Source: JAEUTH01 sp039931675 (GTDB taxonomy: Bacteria; Bacteroidota; Bacteroidia; AKYH767-A; OLB10). Taken from it: 64,000 bases of DNA. Each line of letters begins with the position of its first letter. Position 1 is the stretch's first letter. Below the pieces are notes generated by a model. The model was not told the origin of the DNA. It saw nothing but the letters and a program-made list of their open reading frames with translations, and did no database searches. The stretch spans positions 11,324-75,323 of the forward strand of contig JBDTRM010000169.1 in NCBI GenBank assembly GCA_039931675.1, written 5' to 3'. Positions 45,075-52,935 of this stretch are shown one piece after another. The position numbers and the translations under genes were made by a program.

Positions 45075-46340
45075 ATGAAAAAATTAAACATTCAAACAGG
45101 TTTCATCACCTGCATGTTAATTACTGCCTCAATGATTCAGGTAGCGAGCGCACAAAGTTGGAACCTAACAGGTAATGCAGGTACAACCGGAAGTAATTTT
45201 ATCGGAACTACGGATAACGTTTCATTAAAATTCAAAACGAAAAATATAAACCGCATGACAATTTCTTCTGTAGGAAGTGTTGGAATTGGAACGACCACTC
45301 CGGGAGCTAAACTAGATGTAACAGGAAATTCGTACTTAACAGGACACTTTACTAATACAGCTACGGGGGTAGATAATGTCGGAGTAGTTGGCGGCTGTAA
45401 TAATACCCCGGGTTATGGATGGGGAGTTTGGGGAAGTGGCGGTTCAACAGGAGTTCGTGGGGAATCAAGATTAGCCGGACTTGGTAACCGGGTTGGAGTA
45501 AATGGAGTAGCGTTAGATGGTTCAGGATACAATAGAGGGGTGAGCGGCTTTGCTTCCGGTGGTTCGGTTGCTTATGGCGTATTCGGTTATGCACAGAGTG
45601 CAACGACATCAACTTATGCCGGTTATTTTGAAGGAAATGTTTATGCAGTCGCCTATTATCAATCCTCCGACCGCAAATTAAAAAATGACATTCAACCACT
45701 AAGCGGAGCATTGTCTATAATTCAAAAACTCAAACCCTCGGTTTATACCTTCAAAACGAATGAATATCAGCAAATGCAATTGCCTGCGGGGCTGCAATAT
45801 GGCTTAATTGCTGATGAAGTGCAGCAAGTTATCCCGGGTGCAGTTAAAAAAGCTGTGCATCCTGCAATGTATGAAAATGATGATGAGCATAACGGAAAAA
45901 AACTAAGCGAAGAAGTAGAGTTCAACGCAGTTAATTATATCGAAATGATTCCTATACTTATAAGTGGCATAAAAGAACAACAGGCGATGATTGAAAAACT
46001 TACCGCCAAGGTTGCAGTATTAGAAGGCAGCGATATGAGTAACGGTTCAGCAAAAGTTGCAGTTAATGCGGCCGCTAACACACCTCTTCTTGGTCAGAAT
46101 ATTCCTAATCCATTTGAAAACAATACCATAATCCCTTTCCGTATTCCCCAAAATTGTAACTCTGCTTCAATCATTATTTCAGAAGCAGGAACAGGAAAAA
46201 TCGTAAAAACAATTCCTGTTAGCTGCAATGAAACCCAAATTGCCATTGACGCAGGAACTCTTTCGATTGGAAGTTATTCGTATTCTTTGTTTATAAATGG
46301 AGAATTGGTAGATTCAAAGCAAATGATTTTAGTAAAATAA
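45075..46340 (+). CDS. Exported protein with peptidase S74 chaperone domain and T9SS-like C-terminus
   Basis: A 421-residue exported protein. The signal peptide (MLITASMIQVASAQ) leads to a Gly/Thr/Ser-rich repeat region (residues ~25-190) like phage or adhesin fibres. Residues ~195-310 are a peptidase S74/intramolecular chaperone domain: SSDRKLKNDIQPLSGALSII, KLKPSVYTFKTN, GLIADEVQQVIPGAV; the auto-cleavage Ser is the SSDRKLK serine. The last ~80 residues (IPNPFENNTIIPFRIP, GSYSYSLFINGELVDSKQMI) resemble a T9SS sorting domain. S74 domains fold fibre trimers and cut themselves off. The combination suggests a trimeric surface fibre that is exported by T9SS. Confidence 0.85.
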   Translation: MKKLNIQTGFITCMLITASMIQVASAQSWNLTGNAGTTGSNFIGTTDNVSLKFKTKNINRMTISSVGSVGIGTTTPGAKLDVTGNSYLTGHFTNTATGVDNVGVVGGCNNTPGYGWGVWGSGGSTGVRGESRLAGLGNRVGVNGVALDGSGYNRGVSGFASGGSVAYGVFGYAQSATTSTYAGYFEGNVYAVAYYQSSDRKLKNDIQPLSGALSIIQKLKPSVYTFKTNEYQQMQLPAGLQYGLIADEVQQVIPGAVKKAVHPAMYENDDEHNGKKLSEEVEFNAVNYIEMIPILISGIKEQQAMIEKLTAKVAVLEGSDMSNGSAKVAVNAAANTPLLGQNIPNPFENNTIIPFRIPQNCNSASIIISEAGTGKIVKTIPVSCNETQIAIDAGTLSIGSYSYSLFINGELVDSKQMILVK

Positions 46341-46418
46341 TCTTCTCAGAAACTACTTTTAATTAAACAAAGTAACATCGGCAAAGGACAATTTGTAATT
46401 AATAATAACTTTACAATT

Positions 46419-46448
46419 AAAAAAAGGGTGTAACTGCACCCTTTTTTT
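46419..46448 (+). terminator. Intrinsic terminator
   Basis: An A7 run, GGGTG (46426-46430), a TAACTG loop, CACCC (46437-46441) and T7 (46442-46448). It lies about 80 nt after the S74-domain gene. Confidence 0.88.
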
Positions 46449-46479
46449 AATTTAATTTTTTTTCAAACATTATAATCCC

Positions 46480-46725
46480 ATGTCAACTAACAAAAACAAC
46501 ACAAACAATAATTATTTTTTTGAAGGCGGCTGGGAAGAGCATATTCAAACTAATGAATATAAGCTTAAGGTGATGAAAATTACAGCAGAGGTTAACGCCA
46601 TCTATAAACCAAAAATAGAGGCAGAAGGAAATTTTTTGAGAAGATATTTTTTAAGAAGAAGGAGGAATAAGGAAATAAATAAACGAATAAAGGATTTAAC
46701 GGAATGGAATTTATATTTCGCCTGA
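46480..46725 (+). CDS. Small basic hypothetical protein
   Basis: An 81-residue ORF with an Asn-rich start (MSTNKNNTNNNYFFEGGW) and a very basic helical end (FLRRYFLRRRRNKEINKRIK). No family is recognised. It starts 32 nt after the terminator of the S74 gene. Length, charge bias and a plausible ATG are the only support, so it is tentative. Confidence 0.4.
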   Translation: MSTNKNNTNNNYFFEGGWEEHIQTNEYKLKVMKITAEVNAIYKPKIEAEGNFLRRYFLRRRRNKEINKRIKDLTEWNLYFA

Positions 46726-47390
46726 TTAGATAAATTCCTTTTCATGAATTAATTCGTTTCAATTCCACAGTGTAAGTGTCCTTGCCCCCTGCCCCTTTGT
46801 CAAAAAAGAAACACCTTTTATCTTTCACACTGTTATAATAAAACCAATTCTTAACTTGTAGTGAGTACACCTGCGGTGAAAAACCAATAATCAGTCTAAT
46901 CAAGAAACTTGTGGTGAGCGTAGTCGAATCCATCAAATTAATCAGCGGTTCAAACATTTTTCTTTTTCACTGCAATTATCAGGTTGAATAGGATTAAATT
47001 AATCATCAGCCACCTCACAATTCCAATACAAAACTTAATTAACCGAAAAACTTTTTTCATTTATTTTCAATAATTTAGCCCAAATATTTAGTTCTTTCAA
47101 ATAATATATTTGCACATTAACCAAAATAATTTCTTAGATTTGCATCAGTTCTTTCACTAAATCAAATCAAGAGAAAATAAAATACCGGCCGTAAAAGATA
47201 TTTTCTTCACTTTGATTTTCCCGCGCCTCAAACACTTAAAAAAACAAATAAAAGTTTTTGTGCAATCGGGTACTATTCTGATTCTTTTTTTCAAAGCTGC
47301 ACCACAGTTCAAAAGATAAAGCGCTTTTTCTTTTTACCGCAATGCAGCAACTCTAAATTATTTTTCTAACAAATTAAATCCCCCTCTAAG
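46726..47390. other. 665-nt gap without a supported gene
   Basis: AT-rich sequence. It contains the block TGAGCGTAGTCGAA (46915-46928), of a kind often repeated between genes, and two TAnnTTTG boxes (47105-47112 and 47135-47142). A 71-codon minus-strand ORF at 46742-46957 shows no protein-like features. The long stretch from the boxes to the ATG at 47391 would be a ~240-nt untranslated leader; no recognisable fold was found in it. Confidence 0.5.
47109..47142 (+). promoter_or_regulatory. Candidate promoter for the 302-residue protein gene
   Basis: TTTG (47109-47112), a 22-nt spacer and TAGATTTG (47135-47142), close to the Bacteroidota consensus. It is far (248 nt) from the start codon, so the assignment is weak. 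Confidence 0.35.
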
Positions 47391-48299
47391 ATGAATTCAA
47401 AAATTGAAAATTTCGTCTCTGCGGCTATAGCCGCCACCAAAGTTTGCCACAATAATCAAGCTATCATCGTGGCATCTCCAACATTCACCGCAGCCCTTCA
47501 GGAAACTGATGATGCTATTTCAGTTATCCAGGCATTCGGGCAGGTACAGCAATTAACTACCAAAGGTGTAACAGAAATGAAGCACCTTGCACGCAACAGC
47601 ACATCCGAAGCTGGTATTATTATCGCACAAGGCATCGTTAACTTTGCCTTTGATCAGAAAAAGTTCGATCTTCTTAAAGAAGCAGGCATTCCCAAAACAA
47701 AATTTATTCGTGGCAGGGATGTAAAAGTGCTCGCCACATTTAAAAAGGTTCATGAATTAGCTCTTGCTAACGCAGCAGCTATTATTCCTTTTGGAGTAAC
47801 CGCTTCCCAGGTTTCAGATTACGGTAAGCTGATAGGTGATTTTGAAGCATTGATGGTCGAGCCTCGTGTACTGATTGCAAAACGTAAAAATGCAACCACG
47901 CAGGTTGCTCAGCAGGTTAAAACGCTTGGCGATACTATTAAGTATAAACTTGATGCAGGGATGGAGCAATTCCACCTGTCGAATCCCGATTTTTACAACG
48001 AGTACTTTAACGCACGCATCATAGTTGATTTAAAAGGTCCTTCTACCGGCATCAAAGGCACTGCCGAAGATAAGCTTTCACACATCAGGCTGAAAAATGC
48101 AAAGATTACACTTTTAGAAACAGGCAGCGATCGCAGCACATCTAAGCAAGGCAACTATGCATTTAAAAAATTGTCACCCGGCATCTACACATTAAAAATT
48201 GTGGCGCCCGGTTACGAAGAACTATTTCTCGATAACATCCAGGTAATCCCCGGCCACCTCACCGATTTGGATTTGCAGCTCGTTAAATTAGCTGCGTAA
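47391..48299 (+). CDS. Helical protein with C-terminal carboxypeptidase regulatory-like domain
   Basis: A 302-residue protein without a signal peptide. The first ~190 residues are mainly helical (ATFKKVHELALANAAAIIPF, TQVAQQVKTLGDTIKYKLD). The last ~90 residues form a carboxypeptidase-regulatory/CarboxypepD-type Ig fold (LKNAKITLLETGSDRSTSKQ, YAFKKLSPGIYTLKIVAPGY). No catalytic centre is visible. Proteins of this build are frequent in Bacteroidota and unassigned. A terminator follows at once, so it is a single-gene unit. Confidence 0.72.
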   Translation: MNSKIENFVSAAIAATKVCHNNQAIIVASPTFTAALQETDDAISVIQAFGQVQQLTTKGVTEMKHLARNSTSEAGIIIAQGIVNFAFDQKKFDLLKEAGIPKTKFIRGRDVKVLATFKKVHELALANAAAIIPFGVTASQVSDYGKLIGDFEALMVEPRVLIAKRKNATTQVAQQVKTLGDTIKYKLDAGMEQFHLSNPDFYNEYFNARIIVDLKGPSTGIKGTAEDKLSHIRLKNAKITLLETGSDRSTSKQGNYAFKKLSPGIYTLKIVAPGYEELFLDNIQVIPGHLTDLDLQLVKLAA

Positions 48300-48756
48300 A
48301 AAAACATTTTCAATGTACCTTCAAAAAGGCTGTCTTCCAAAAGGGCAGCCTTTTTAATTTCTCTTAATCAGCCAACAATAATTTCACGGATATTCATAAA
48401 ACGGGATTAATTAGTACATTTTAATTTTGGAAATATTGAAACTCTAAAGTCAAAAGATTTTTCAACTCATTGTTATATTTATTATTGATTGTTTGAAAAA
48501 ATCCATTGATTGCCTGATGAAATGTATATCTAAACTTGGTGACGCAATGTTTGCGTATCACGAATTCATCGTCAAAATGATCAATTTGTAATATTTTTCC
48601 ACTGACTTTTTAGTTTATTTCGAGGTACGATTCTCCACAACATGAGTAAGAACGTACCTCTAAAAGGCACATTTTATATGGTTAACAAGTTGGCACGATT
48701 TATTCATATATGAAACCGTTAACACTTAATCATTAATTAATTTAAACACATATAAA
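48300..48756. other. 457-nt gap, gene-free
   Basis: It begins with the terminator at 48323-48355. The rest is AT-rich without an ORF of coding character or a clear structure. Confidence 0.55.
48323..48355 (+). terminator. Intrinsic terminator
   Basis: AAAAAGGCTG (48323-48332) pairs with CAGCCTTTTT (48346-48355) across a 13-nt loop; the T run is part of the right arm. The stem core GGCTG/CAGCC recurs in the terminators at 5561 and 49543. Confidence 0.88.
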
Positions 48757-49515
48757 ATGAAGAAATTCCTGGTATTATTAATTACAGCGGCATCATGTAT
48801 TACTGCATCTGCTCAAAACAGTACTCCTGCTTCAATGCCAACAGGCAAGCTGGATGGAAAAACATTTAAGATCACCCTTGTGGCCAAACAAAGCATTGAT
48901 GAAAAAACGGCTTCAACAGCAAACACAAAAGATGTGGCAGCGCAGGGTGTTCAGCGTGCTGATGAGAATGTGACCATGAGCACGACTACTACCACAGGTT
49001 CTGGCAGTACAACTACCACCACCAATGATGTCAAAGACAAAAACGCAGAAATGGCAGGCAATGTTGAGCCATTAAAAGATGAAAAAACTGTTGATGCTCA
49101 GCAGCCTGTAATGGCACCACAGGATAACACTGCCGTTAACAATCCCAATGATGCTGATTATAGCATGTACTCACAGCCACTGAACAGCAAAACAACATTA
49201 ACATTCAGCAATGGCATGATGGACTCTCCAATGATGACTGAAAGGAAGTTAGAATCATGTCCTTATAAAGTAAATGCAAGCGAAGGAGACATGACGGCAT
49301 TTTCTGCCACCTGTCGGTCTGCTGTTCCCCCTGCTTCAGCAATATGGAGTGGAATGGTTACTGGCAACTCTATTAAGGGAAATGTATCCTACAGGTTAGG
49401 TAATGGTCGTGTAATAGATTATAGCTTTACGGGCACTACCGCTGCAACAAAGAAAACAAGTTCAAAAGGCAAAGCATCTTCAGGCATTCAAAAACCATCA
49501 GGCGCAACTGAATAA
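48757..49515 (+). CDS. Exported protein of unknown function
   Basis: A 252-residue protein with a signal peptide (KKFLVLLITAASCITASAQ). An N-terminal segment (TGKLDGKTFKITLVAKQS) and a C-terminal segment (LTFSNGMMDSP, CPYKVNASEGDMTAFSATC, IWSGMVTGNSIKGNVSYRLG) together read as one small beta domain split by a Thr/Asp/Gln-rich, poorly ordered insert (residues ~65-145). Two Cys residues in the C-terminal part may form a disulfide. No family is named. A terminator follows. Confidence 0.68.
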   Translation: MKKFLVLLITAASCITASAQNSTPASMPTGKLDGKTFKITLVAKQSIDEKTASTANTKDVAAQGVQRADENVTMSTTTTTGSGSTTTTTNDVKDKNAEMAGNVEPLKDEKTVDAQQPVMAPQDNTAVNNPNDADYSMYSQPLNSKTTLTFSNGMMDSPMMTERKLESCPYKVNASEGDMTAFSATCRSAVPPASAIWSGMVTGNSIKGNVSYRLGNGRVIDYSFTGTTAATKKTSSKGKASSGIQKPSGATE

Positions 49516-49831
49516 ATAAAAGCATTTGGAGCGAATGCTATTAAAAAAGAGGTTGTCTCAAATTTGAGGCAGCCTTTTTTGCTTTATAATAAACTATAAT
49601 TAAAAGTTGAAAAAATTAATGTATAGATAATTGAAGCAACTAAAGGTTGTGCGATGCGATGTTTCCTCACAAAAAATCGGTTTTAATTTTTGAGTACTTC
49701 ATCCGTTCTTCCGATACCTATCGGATCATTATTCAAAATTCGTTATTCATTTTTATCATCACTTTACGAATAATATTATCATTGCATTCAATATCAGCAT
49801 ATCTGAATTGGCTGAAAATGAATAAAAGACA
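49516..49831. other. 316-nt gap with terminator and palindrome
   Basis: It contains the terminator at 49543-49580 and the palindrome TCCGAT-ACCT-ATCGGA at 49710-49725, related to those at 15521-15538 and 52310-52327. A 73-codon ORF here runs across the palindrome and into the next gene out of frame and is not supported. Confidence 0.55.
49543..49580 (+). terminator. Intrinsic terminator
   Basis: An A6 run, then AGGTTGTCTCA (49550-49560) pairing with TGAGGCAGCCT (49565-49575) with two G-U pairs, then a T run to 49580. Confidence 0.9.
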
Positions 49832-50647
49832 ATGGAAAAACAATTTAGCAGGAACAGGAAGAATTTAATTGTCAGCTACAATAATGTAGAAAATAAAATC
49901 ATTCTTGGATTTGTCAATGAAGTTGGATCCGAAAGCAAAGCTTACGATTATTATGTTTTAGACATTAAAGAAACTGCAACCTTCATTGATCTCATCAATG
50001 CAATAAAAGAGCTTTTCGAAACCGTTCCCTTTGATGCCGAAAGCAGTTATGAAGAAAATTATGTGCGTCCTAAACGTATTAAGCTACCTGCTTCCGAAGA
50101 AGAGTTGTACTATGATTATTTAAAAGAGTTGGCACACGTAGTCATAGCGCTTCCGCAAAATAAAACCGATCATGAAATTCAGGATATGGTTTTCACAGCC
50201 TCCAAAGATTTTATGGAAACGCTTGGTTATGAAATTGTATTCGGTGACGATGATGCCGACCTTTCAGAATTTCAGCAATATAATTTCAAGCGTACCAACA
50301 AGGCTTCTGAAGAAGATATTAAAGAATTATATGCCGAGGCTAAGAAAGCATTGGAAACAAGGATTTCAAAACCTTCAACTAAATCCATTTTAAAAATAGC
50401 CGAAGCAGCCGGAAAACTTATTTCATCCCTTGATCTGATACCTGAAGCTGCAATAAGACTCGGTGTACTTTTAATTGTTAAAGCAGTTAAGGATGAAAAG
50501 ACTGTAATTACTGTTAAAGCAATTACGCCATCAATAACGGCCGTCCTGGATGAACATCCCCGTTTATTAAAACATCCCAAAGCTGCATTAGAATTAATCA
50601 CTGTTCCTGTAAAACAAAAGCAGGTCAAAAGCTGGCGCAAGCCTTAG
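49832..50647 (+). CDS. Hypothetical cytoplasmic protein
   Basis: A 271-residue protein without a signal peptide. Residues ~10-160 look like a mixed alpha/beta domain (NKIILGFVNEVGSESKAYDY, MVFTASKDFMETLGYEIVFG, DDDADLSEFQQ), followed by a helical C-terminal part (SILKIAEAAGKLISSLDLIP, RLGVLLIVKAVKDEKT). No named family was recognised; the block ending GYEIVFGDDDADLSEFQ looks like the most conserved part. The next gene starts 11 nt after its stop on the same strand, so co-transcription with the lipid kinase is likely. Confidence 0.6.
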   Translation: MEKQFSRNRKNLIVSYNNVENKIILGFVNEVGSESKAYDYYVLDIKETATFIDLINAIKELFETVPFDAESSYEENYVRPKRIKLPASEEELYYDYLKELAHVVIALPQNKTDHEIQDMVFTASKDFMETLGYEIVFGDDDADLSEFQQYNFKRTNKASEEDIKELYAEAKKALETRISKPSTKSILKIAEAAGKLISSLDLIPEAAIRLGVLLIVKAVKDEKTVITVKAITPSITAVLDEHPRLLKHPKAALELITVPVKQKQVKSWRKP

Positions 50648-50658
50648 CATTTTATCAC

Positions 50659-51507
50659 ATGCAATCATCCAACATTGCTCTTTTGGTAAACGCCAAAGCC
50701 GGAAAAGGCAAGGCTATGCAGCTCTCTCTTTTTTTGCAATCAGAATTAAAGCAAAAAAATATTGCACATAAAGTTTTCATAGATGATTGGACTGATGAAT
50801 TAACAACTTTTACAGAAGCGTGGGTGGTAGGCGGAGATGGCACCCTGAATTTTTTTCTCAATAAATACCCAGAGTGCAATATTCCTATTGCTATTTATAA
50901 AGGAGGCACAGGTAACGATATTGCCTGGAAATTATATGGCGATATAACCGACAAAGAACAGTTGGAATATGTGCTGAATGCAACACCAAAAAACGTTGAC
51001 GCGGGAATGTGTAACGATAAAGTTTTTATTAATGGCATTGGTATTGGTTTCGATGGTGAAGTCTTAAAGTCAATAAAAGCTATTCGTTTAATGGGTGGTC
51101 ATATTGGTTATCTTCTGGTGGTGATAAAAAAGATTTTTTCGTTTAAAGAATTTCATTTTACAATAAGCATAGATGAAAGAAAAATAACAGGAAAGTTTTT
51201 GTTGCTGCTGGTTTTTAATTCATCCAGAACGGGCGGTGGCTTTCATGTCGCACCTACTGCTTTAATGAATGACGGATTATTGAACGTTGTTCTTTGTAAA
51301 CCTTTATCTGTTTTGCAAAGGTTGCGTTATCTTCCAGTAATTGAAAAAGGAAAGCATTTACACCTTCCGTTTATTGATCATTCTTTGGGTAAGGAAATAG
51401 TTATTGAATGTAACACAATACTACCTGCACAATGCGATGGAGAGCTGATACATGCCAAACGGTTTGTGATAAAGGTTTTGCCAGGGAAGTTTTTGTTTAA
51501 GTATTAG
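50659..51507 (+). CDS. YegS/diacylglycerol kinase family lipid kinase
   Basis: A 282-residue kinase of the DAGK_cat/LCB5 family. The nucleotide-binding GGDGT motif is at residues 58-62, preceded by ALLVNAKAGKGKAM, and followed by KGGTGNDIAWKLYG (from residue 81). The C-terminal beta domain includes FNSSRTGGGFHVAPTALMND and the QCDGELIH end. Such enzymes phosphorylate diacylglycerol, sphingoid bases or undecaprenol-type lipids at the inner face of the membrane; the lipid here cannot be told. It is complete and lies 11 nt after the hypothetical protein gene. Confidence 0.88.
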   Translation: MQSSNIALLVNAKAGKGKAMQLSLFLQSELKQKNIAHKVFIDDWTDELTTFTEAWVVGGDGTLNFFLNKYPECNIPIAIYKGGTGNDIAWKLYGDITDKEQLEYVLNATPKNVDAGMCNDKVFINGIGIGFDGEVLKSIKAIRLMGGHIGYLLVVIKKIFSFKEFHFTISIDERKITGKFLLLLVFNSSRTGGGFHVAPTALMNDGLLNVVLCKPLSVLQRLRYLPVIEKGKHLHLPFIDHSLGKEIVIECNTILPAQCDGELIHAKRFVIKVLPGKFLFKY

Positions 51508-51876
51508 GAACACACAACCGTCATTCAGTAGGAACCTTCTTAATCCTTGGTAGGATTTATCTTCCAAAAGTTTTGTGCTATTCAGCATGTTGTTTTATCA
51601 TGAAATTCACACCCTCACTTCCACCAAGTTCCTTCACTTTGTGGAAGTTTATTTTCACGTTTGCAACCTGATGAGACATAAAATTTCTTTATTATAAAAA
51701 TTTTACCTGGTTTAAAAATAAAATCTGTTACCCTCAACAGCCATATTTTACGCTTGTTTCAGGCATTTCAGCAACTGTTTCAAATTTTTTTCAGCGCACT
51801 CTTGTTAATATCGAATTAGTATCTACTTTTGCGTTCCCTTTTTTTAAGGGTAGTTATAAATATATCAAGAGATAAA
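51508..51876. other. Intergenic region before the ribosomal operon
   Basis: It holds an 8-bp hairpin ACTTCCAC/GTGGAAGT (51617-51624 and 51641-51648), the strong promoter at 51802-51831 and a short leader to rpsL. No further gene is supported. No copy of an S12/S7 autoregulatory fold was recognised. Confidence 0.6.
51802..51831 (+). promoter_or_regulatory. Promoter of the rpsL operon
   Basis: TTG (51802-51804), a 19-nt spacer and TACTTTTG (51824-51831), an excellent match to the Bacteroidota TTG-N19-TAnnTTTG consensus. The expected start near 51836 gives a ~40-nt leader before rpsL. Confidence 0.82.
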
Positions 51877-52287
51877 ATGCCGACTATACAACAGTTAGTA
51901 CGTAAGGGAAGAGAAGCCTTAATAGACAAGAGCAAATCTCCGGCCCTGGTTTCATGCCCGCAACGCAGAGGTGTATGTACACGTGTATATACAACCACTC
52001 CCAAGAAACCAAATTCAGCAATGCGCAAAGTAGCCCGTGTTCGCTTAACCAATAAGTTTGAGGTTACCGCTTACATCCCGGGTGAAGGTCACAACCTGCA
52101 GGAACACTCCATCGTGTTGATTCGCGGTGGTCGTGTTAAAGATTTGCCAGGTGTGCGTTATCACATTATCCGAGGTGCATTGGATACTTCAGGTGTTGAA
52201 GGTCGAAGACAACAACGTTCAAAATATGGAACCAAACGTCCTAAAGCAGGCACCGCGCCAGCAGCAGCTAAAGGCAAAAAGAAATAA
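51877..52287 (+). CDS. rpsL: 30S ribosomal protein S12
   Basis: S12, 136 residues, at the decoding centre of the small subunit. The start is ATG 51877 (MPTIQQLVRKGREAL); an in-frame TTG 48 nt upstream falls inside the promoter. The streptomycin-contact segments TTPKKPNSAMRKV and GGRVKDLPGVRYH have the wild-type lysines, so no resistance substitution is visible. The C-terminal tail (GTAPAAAKGKKK) is slightly extended. It is the first gene of the operon. Confidence 0.98.
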   Translation: MPTIQQLVRKGREALIDKSKSPALVSCPQRRGVCTRVYTTTPKKPNSAMRKVARVRLTNKFEVTAYIPGEGHNLQEHSIVLIRGGRVKDLPGVRYHIIRGALDTSGVEGRRQQRSKYGTKRPKAGTAPAAAKGKKK

Positions 52288-52300
52288 TTACTAATACAAA

Positions 52301-52337
52301 GATTGCTTCTCCCGATCGCTATCGGGATCGCAATGAC
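52301..52337. repeat. Intergenic repeat with palindromic insert between rpsL and rpsG
   Basis: GATTGCTTC, then the palindrome TCCCGAT-CGCT-ATCGGGA (52310-52327), then TCGCAATGAC. At 59892-59915 the same outer blocks enclose GTTCC instead, so the palindrome looks inserted into a shorter repeat. Confidence 0.75.
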
Positions 52338-52363
52338 AATTTAAGAAAAAATAAAATTAAAAA

Positions 52364-52831
52364 ATGAGAAAGTCGAAACCCAAGAAAAGAATGTTGTTAC
52401 CTGATCCTCGCTTTAATGACGTATTGGTAACACGCTTTGTAAACAACTTAATGTACAGCGGTAAAAAAAATACTGCTTTCGATATATTCTATGATGCTCT
52501 TGCAAAAGTGGAAGAGAAAACTAAAGAAAATGGCCTTGAAACTTTCAAGAAAGCATTGAACAACATTATGCCAACTGTAGAAGTAAAAAGCCGCAGAGTT
52601 GGTGGTGCTACATTCCAGATTCCATCGGAAGTACGTCCTGAACGTAAGATAGCTGTTGGGATTAAGTGGATGATTACATTTTCGCGCAAGCGCAATGAAA
52701 AAACAATGGCTGATAAATTAGCTGGTGAAATTATGTCTGCTGCAAAAGGTGAAGGTGCTGCTGTGAAAAAGAAAGATGATACGCACCGCATGGCAGAAGC
52801 AAATAAGGCATTTGCTCACTTTAAAGCTTAA
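52364..52831 (+). CDS. rpsG: 30S ribosomal protein S7
   Basis: S7, 155 residues, a primary 16S rRNA-binding protein that nucleates the 30S head. Typical blocks are MRKSKPKKRMLLPDPRFND, NNIMPTVEVKSRRVGGATFQ and the C-terminal KKDDTHRMAEANKAFAHF. It follows rpsL by 76 nt and precedes fusA, the usual str order. In many bacteria S7 represses this operon; no binding fold was identified here. Confidence 0.98.
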   Translation: MRKSKPKKRMLLPDPRFNDVLVTRFVNNLMYSGKKNTAFDIFYDALAKVEEKTKENGLETFKKALNNIMPTVEVKSRRVGGATFQIPSEVRPERKIAVGIKWMITFSRKRNEKTMADKLAGEIMSAAKGEGAAVKKKDDTHRMAEANKAFAHFKA

Positions 52832-52935
52832 TTGAAACACAAAATAAAAAGACAAGAATTATAAATTAAATAAAGTGTTTAGGTTTTTTGGCAGATTGAA
52901 ACTGCAAACAGAAGACTATAAACCGAAAACATAAA

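Noticed and set aside
46742..46957. Minus-strand ORF of 71 codons
   Set aside because: No domain, signal or neighbour support, and it crosses a TGAGCGTAGTCGAA intergenic repeat.
49809..49840. Fourth copy of the 34-nt leader before the 49832 gene
   Set aside because: Only a GGCTGAAAAT block is similar; the TCC and AAGAGTAGGC parts are absent.
49647..49868. Plus-strand ORF of 73 codons before the hypothetical gene
   Set aside because: It runs through a palindromic repeat and overlaps the better-supported 49832 start out of frame.
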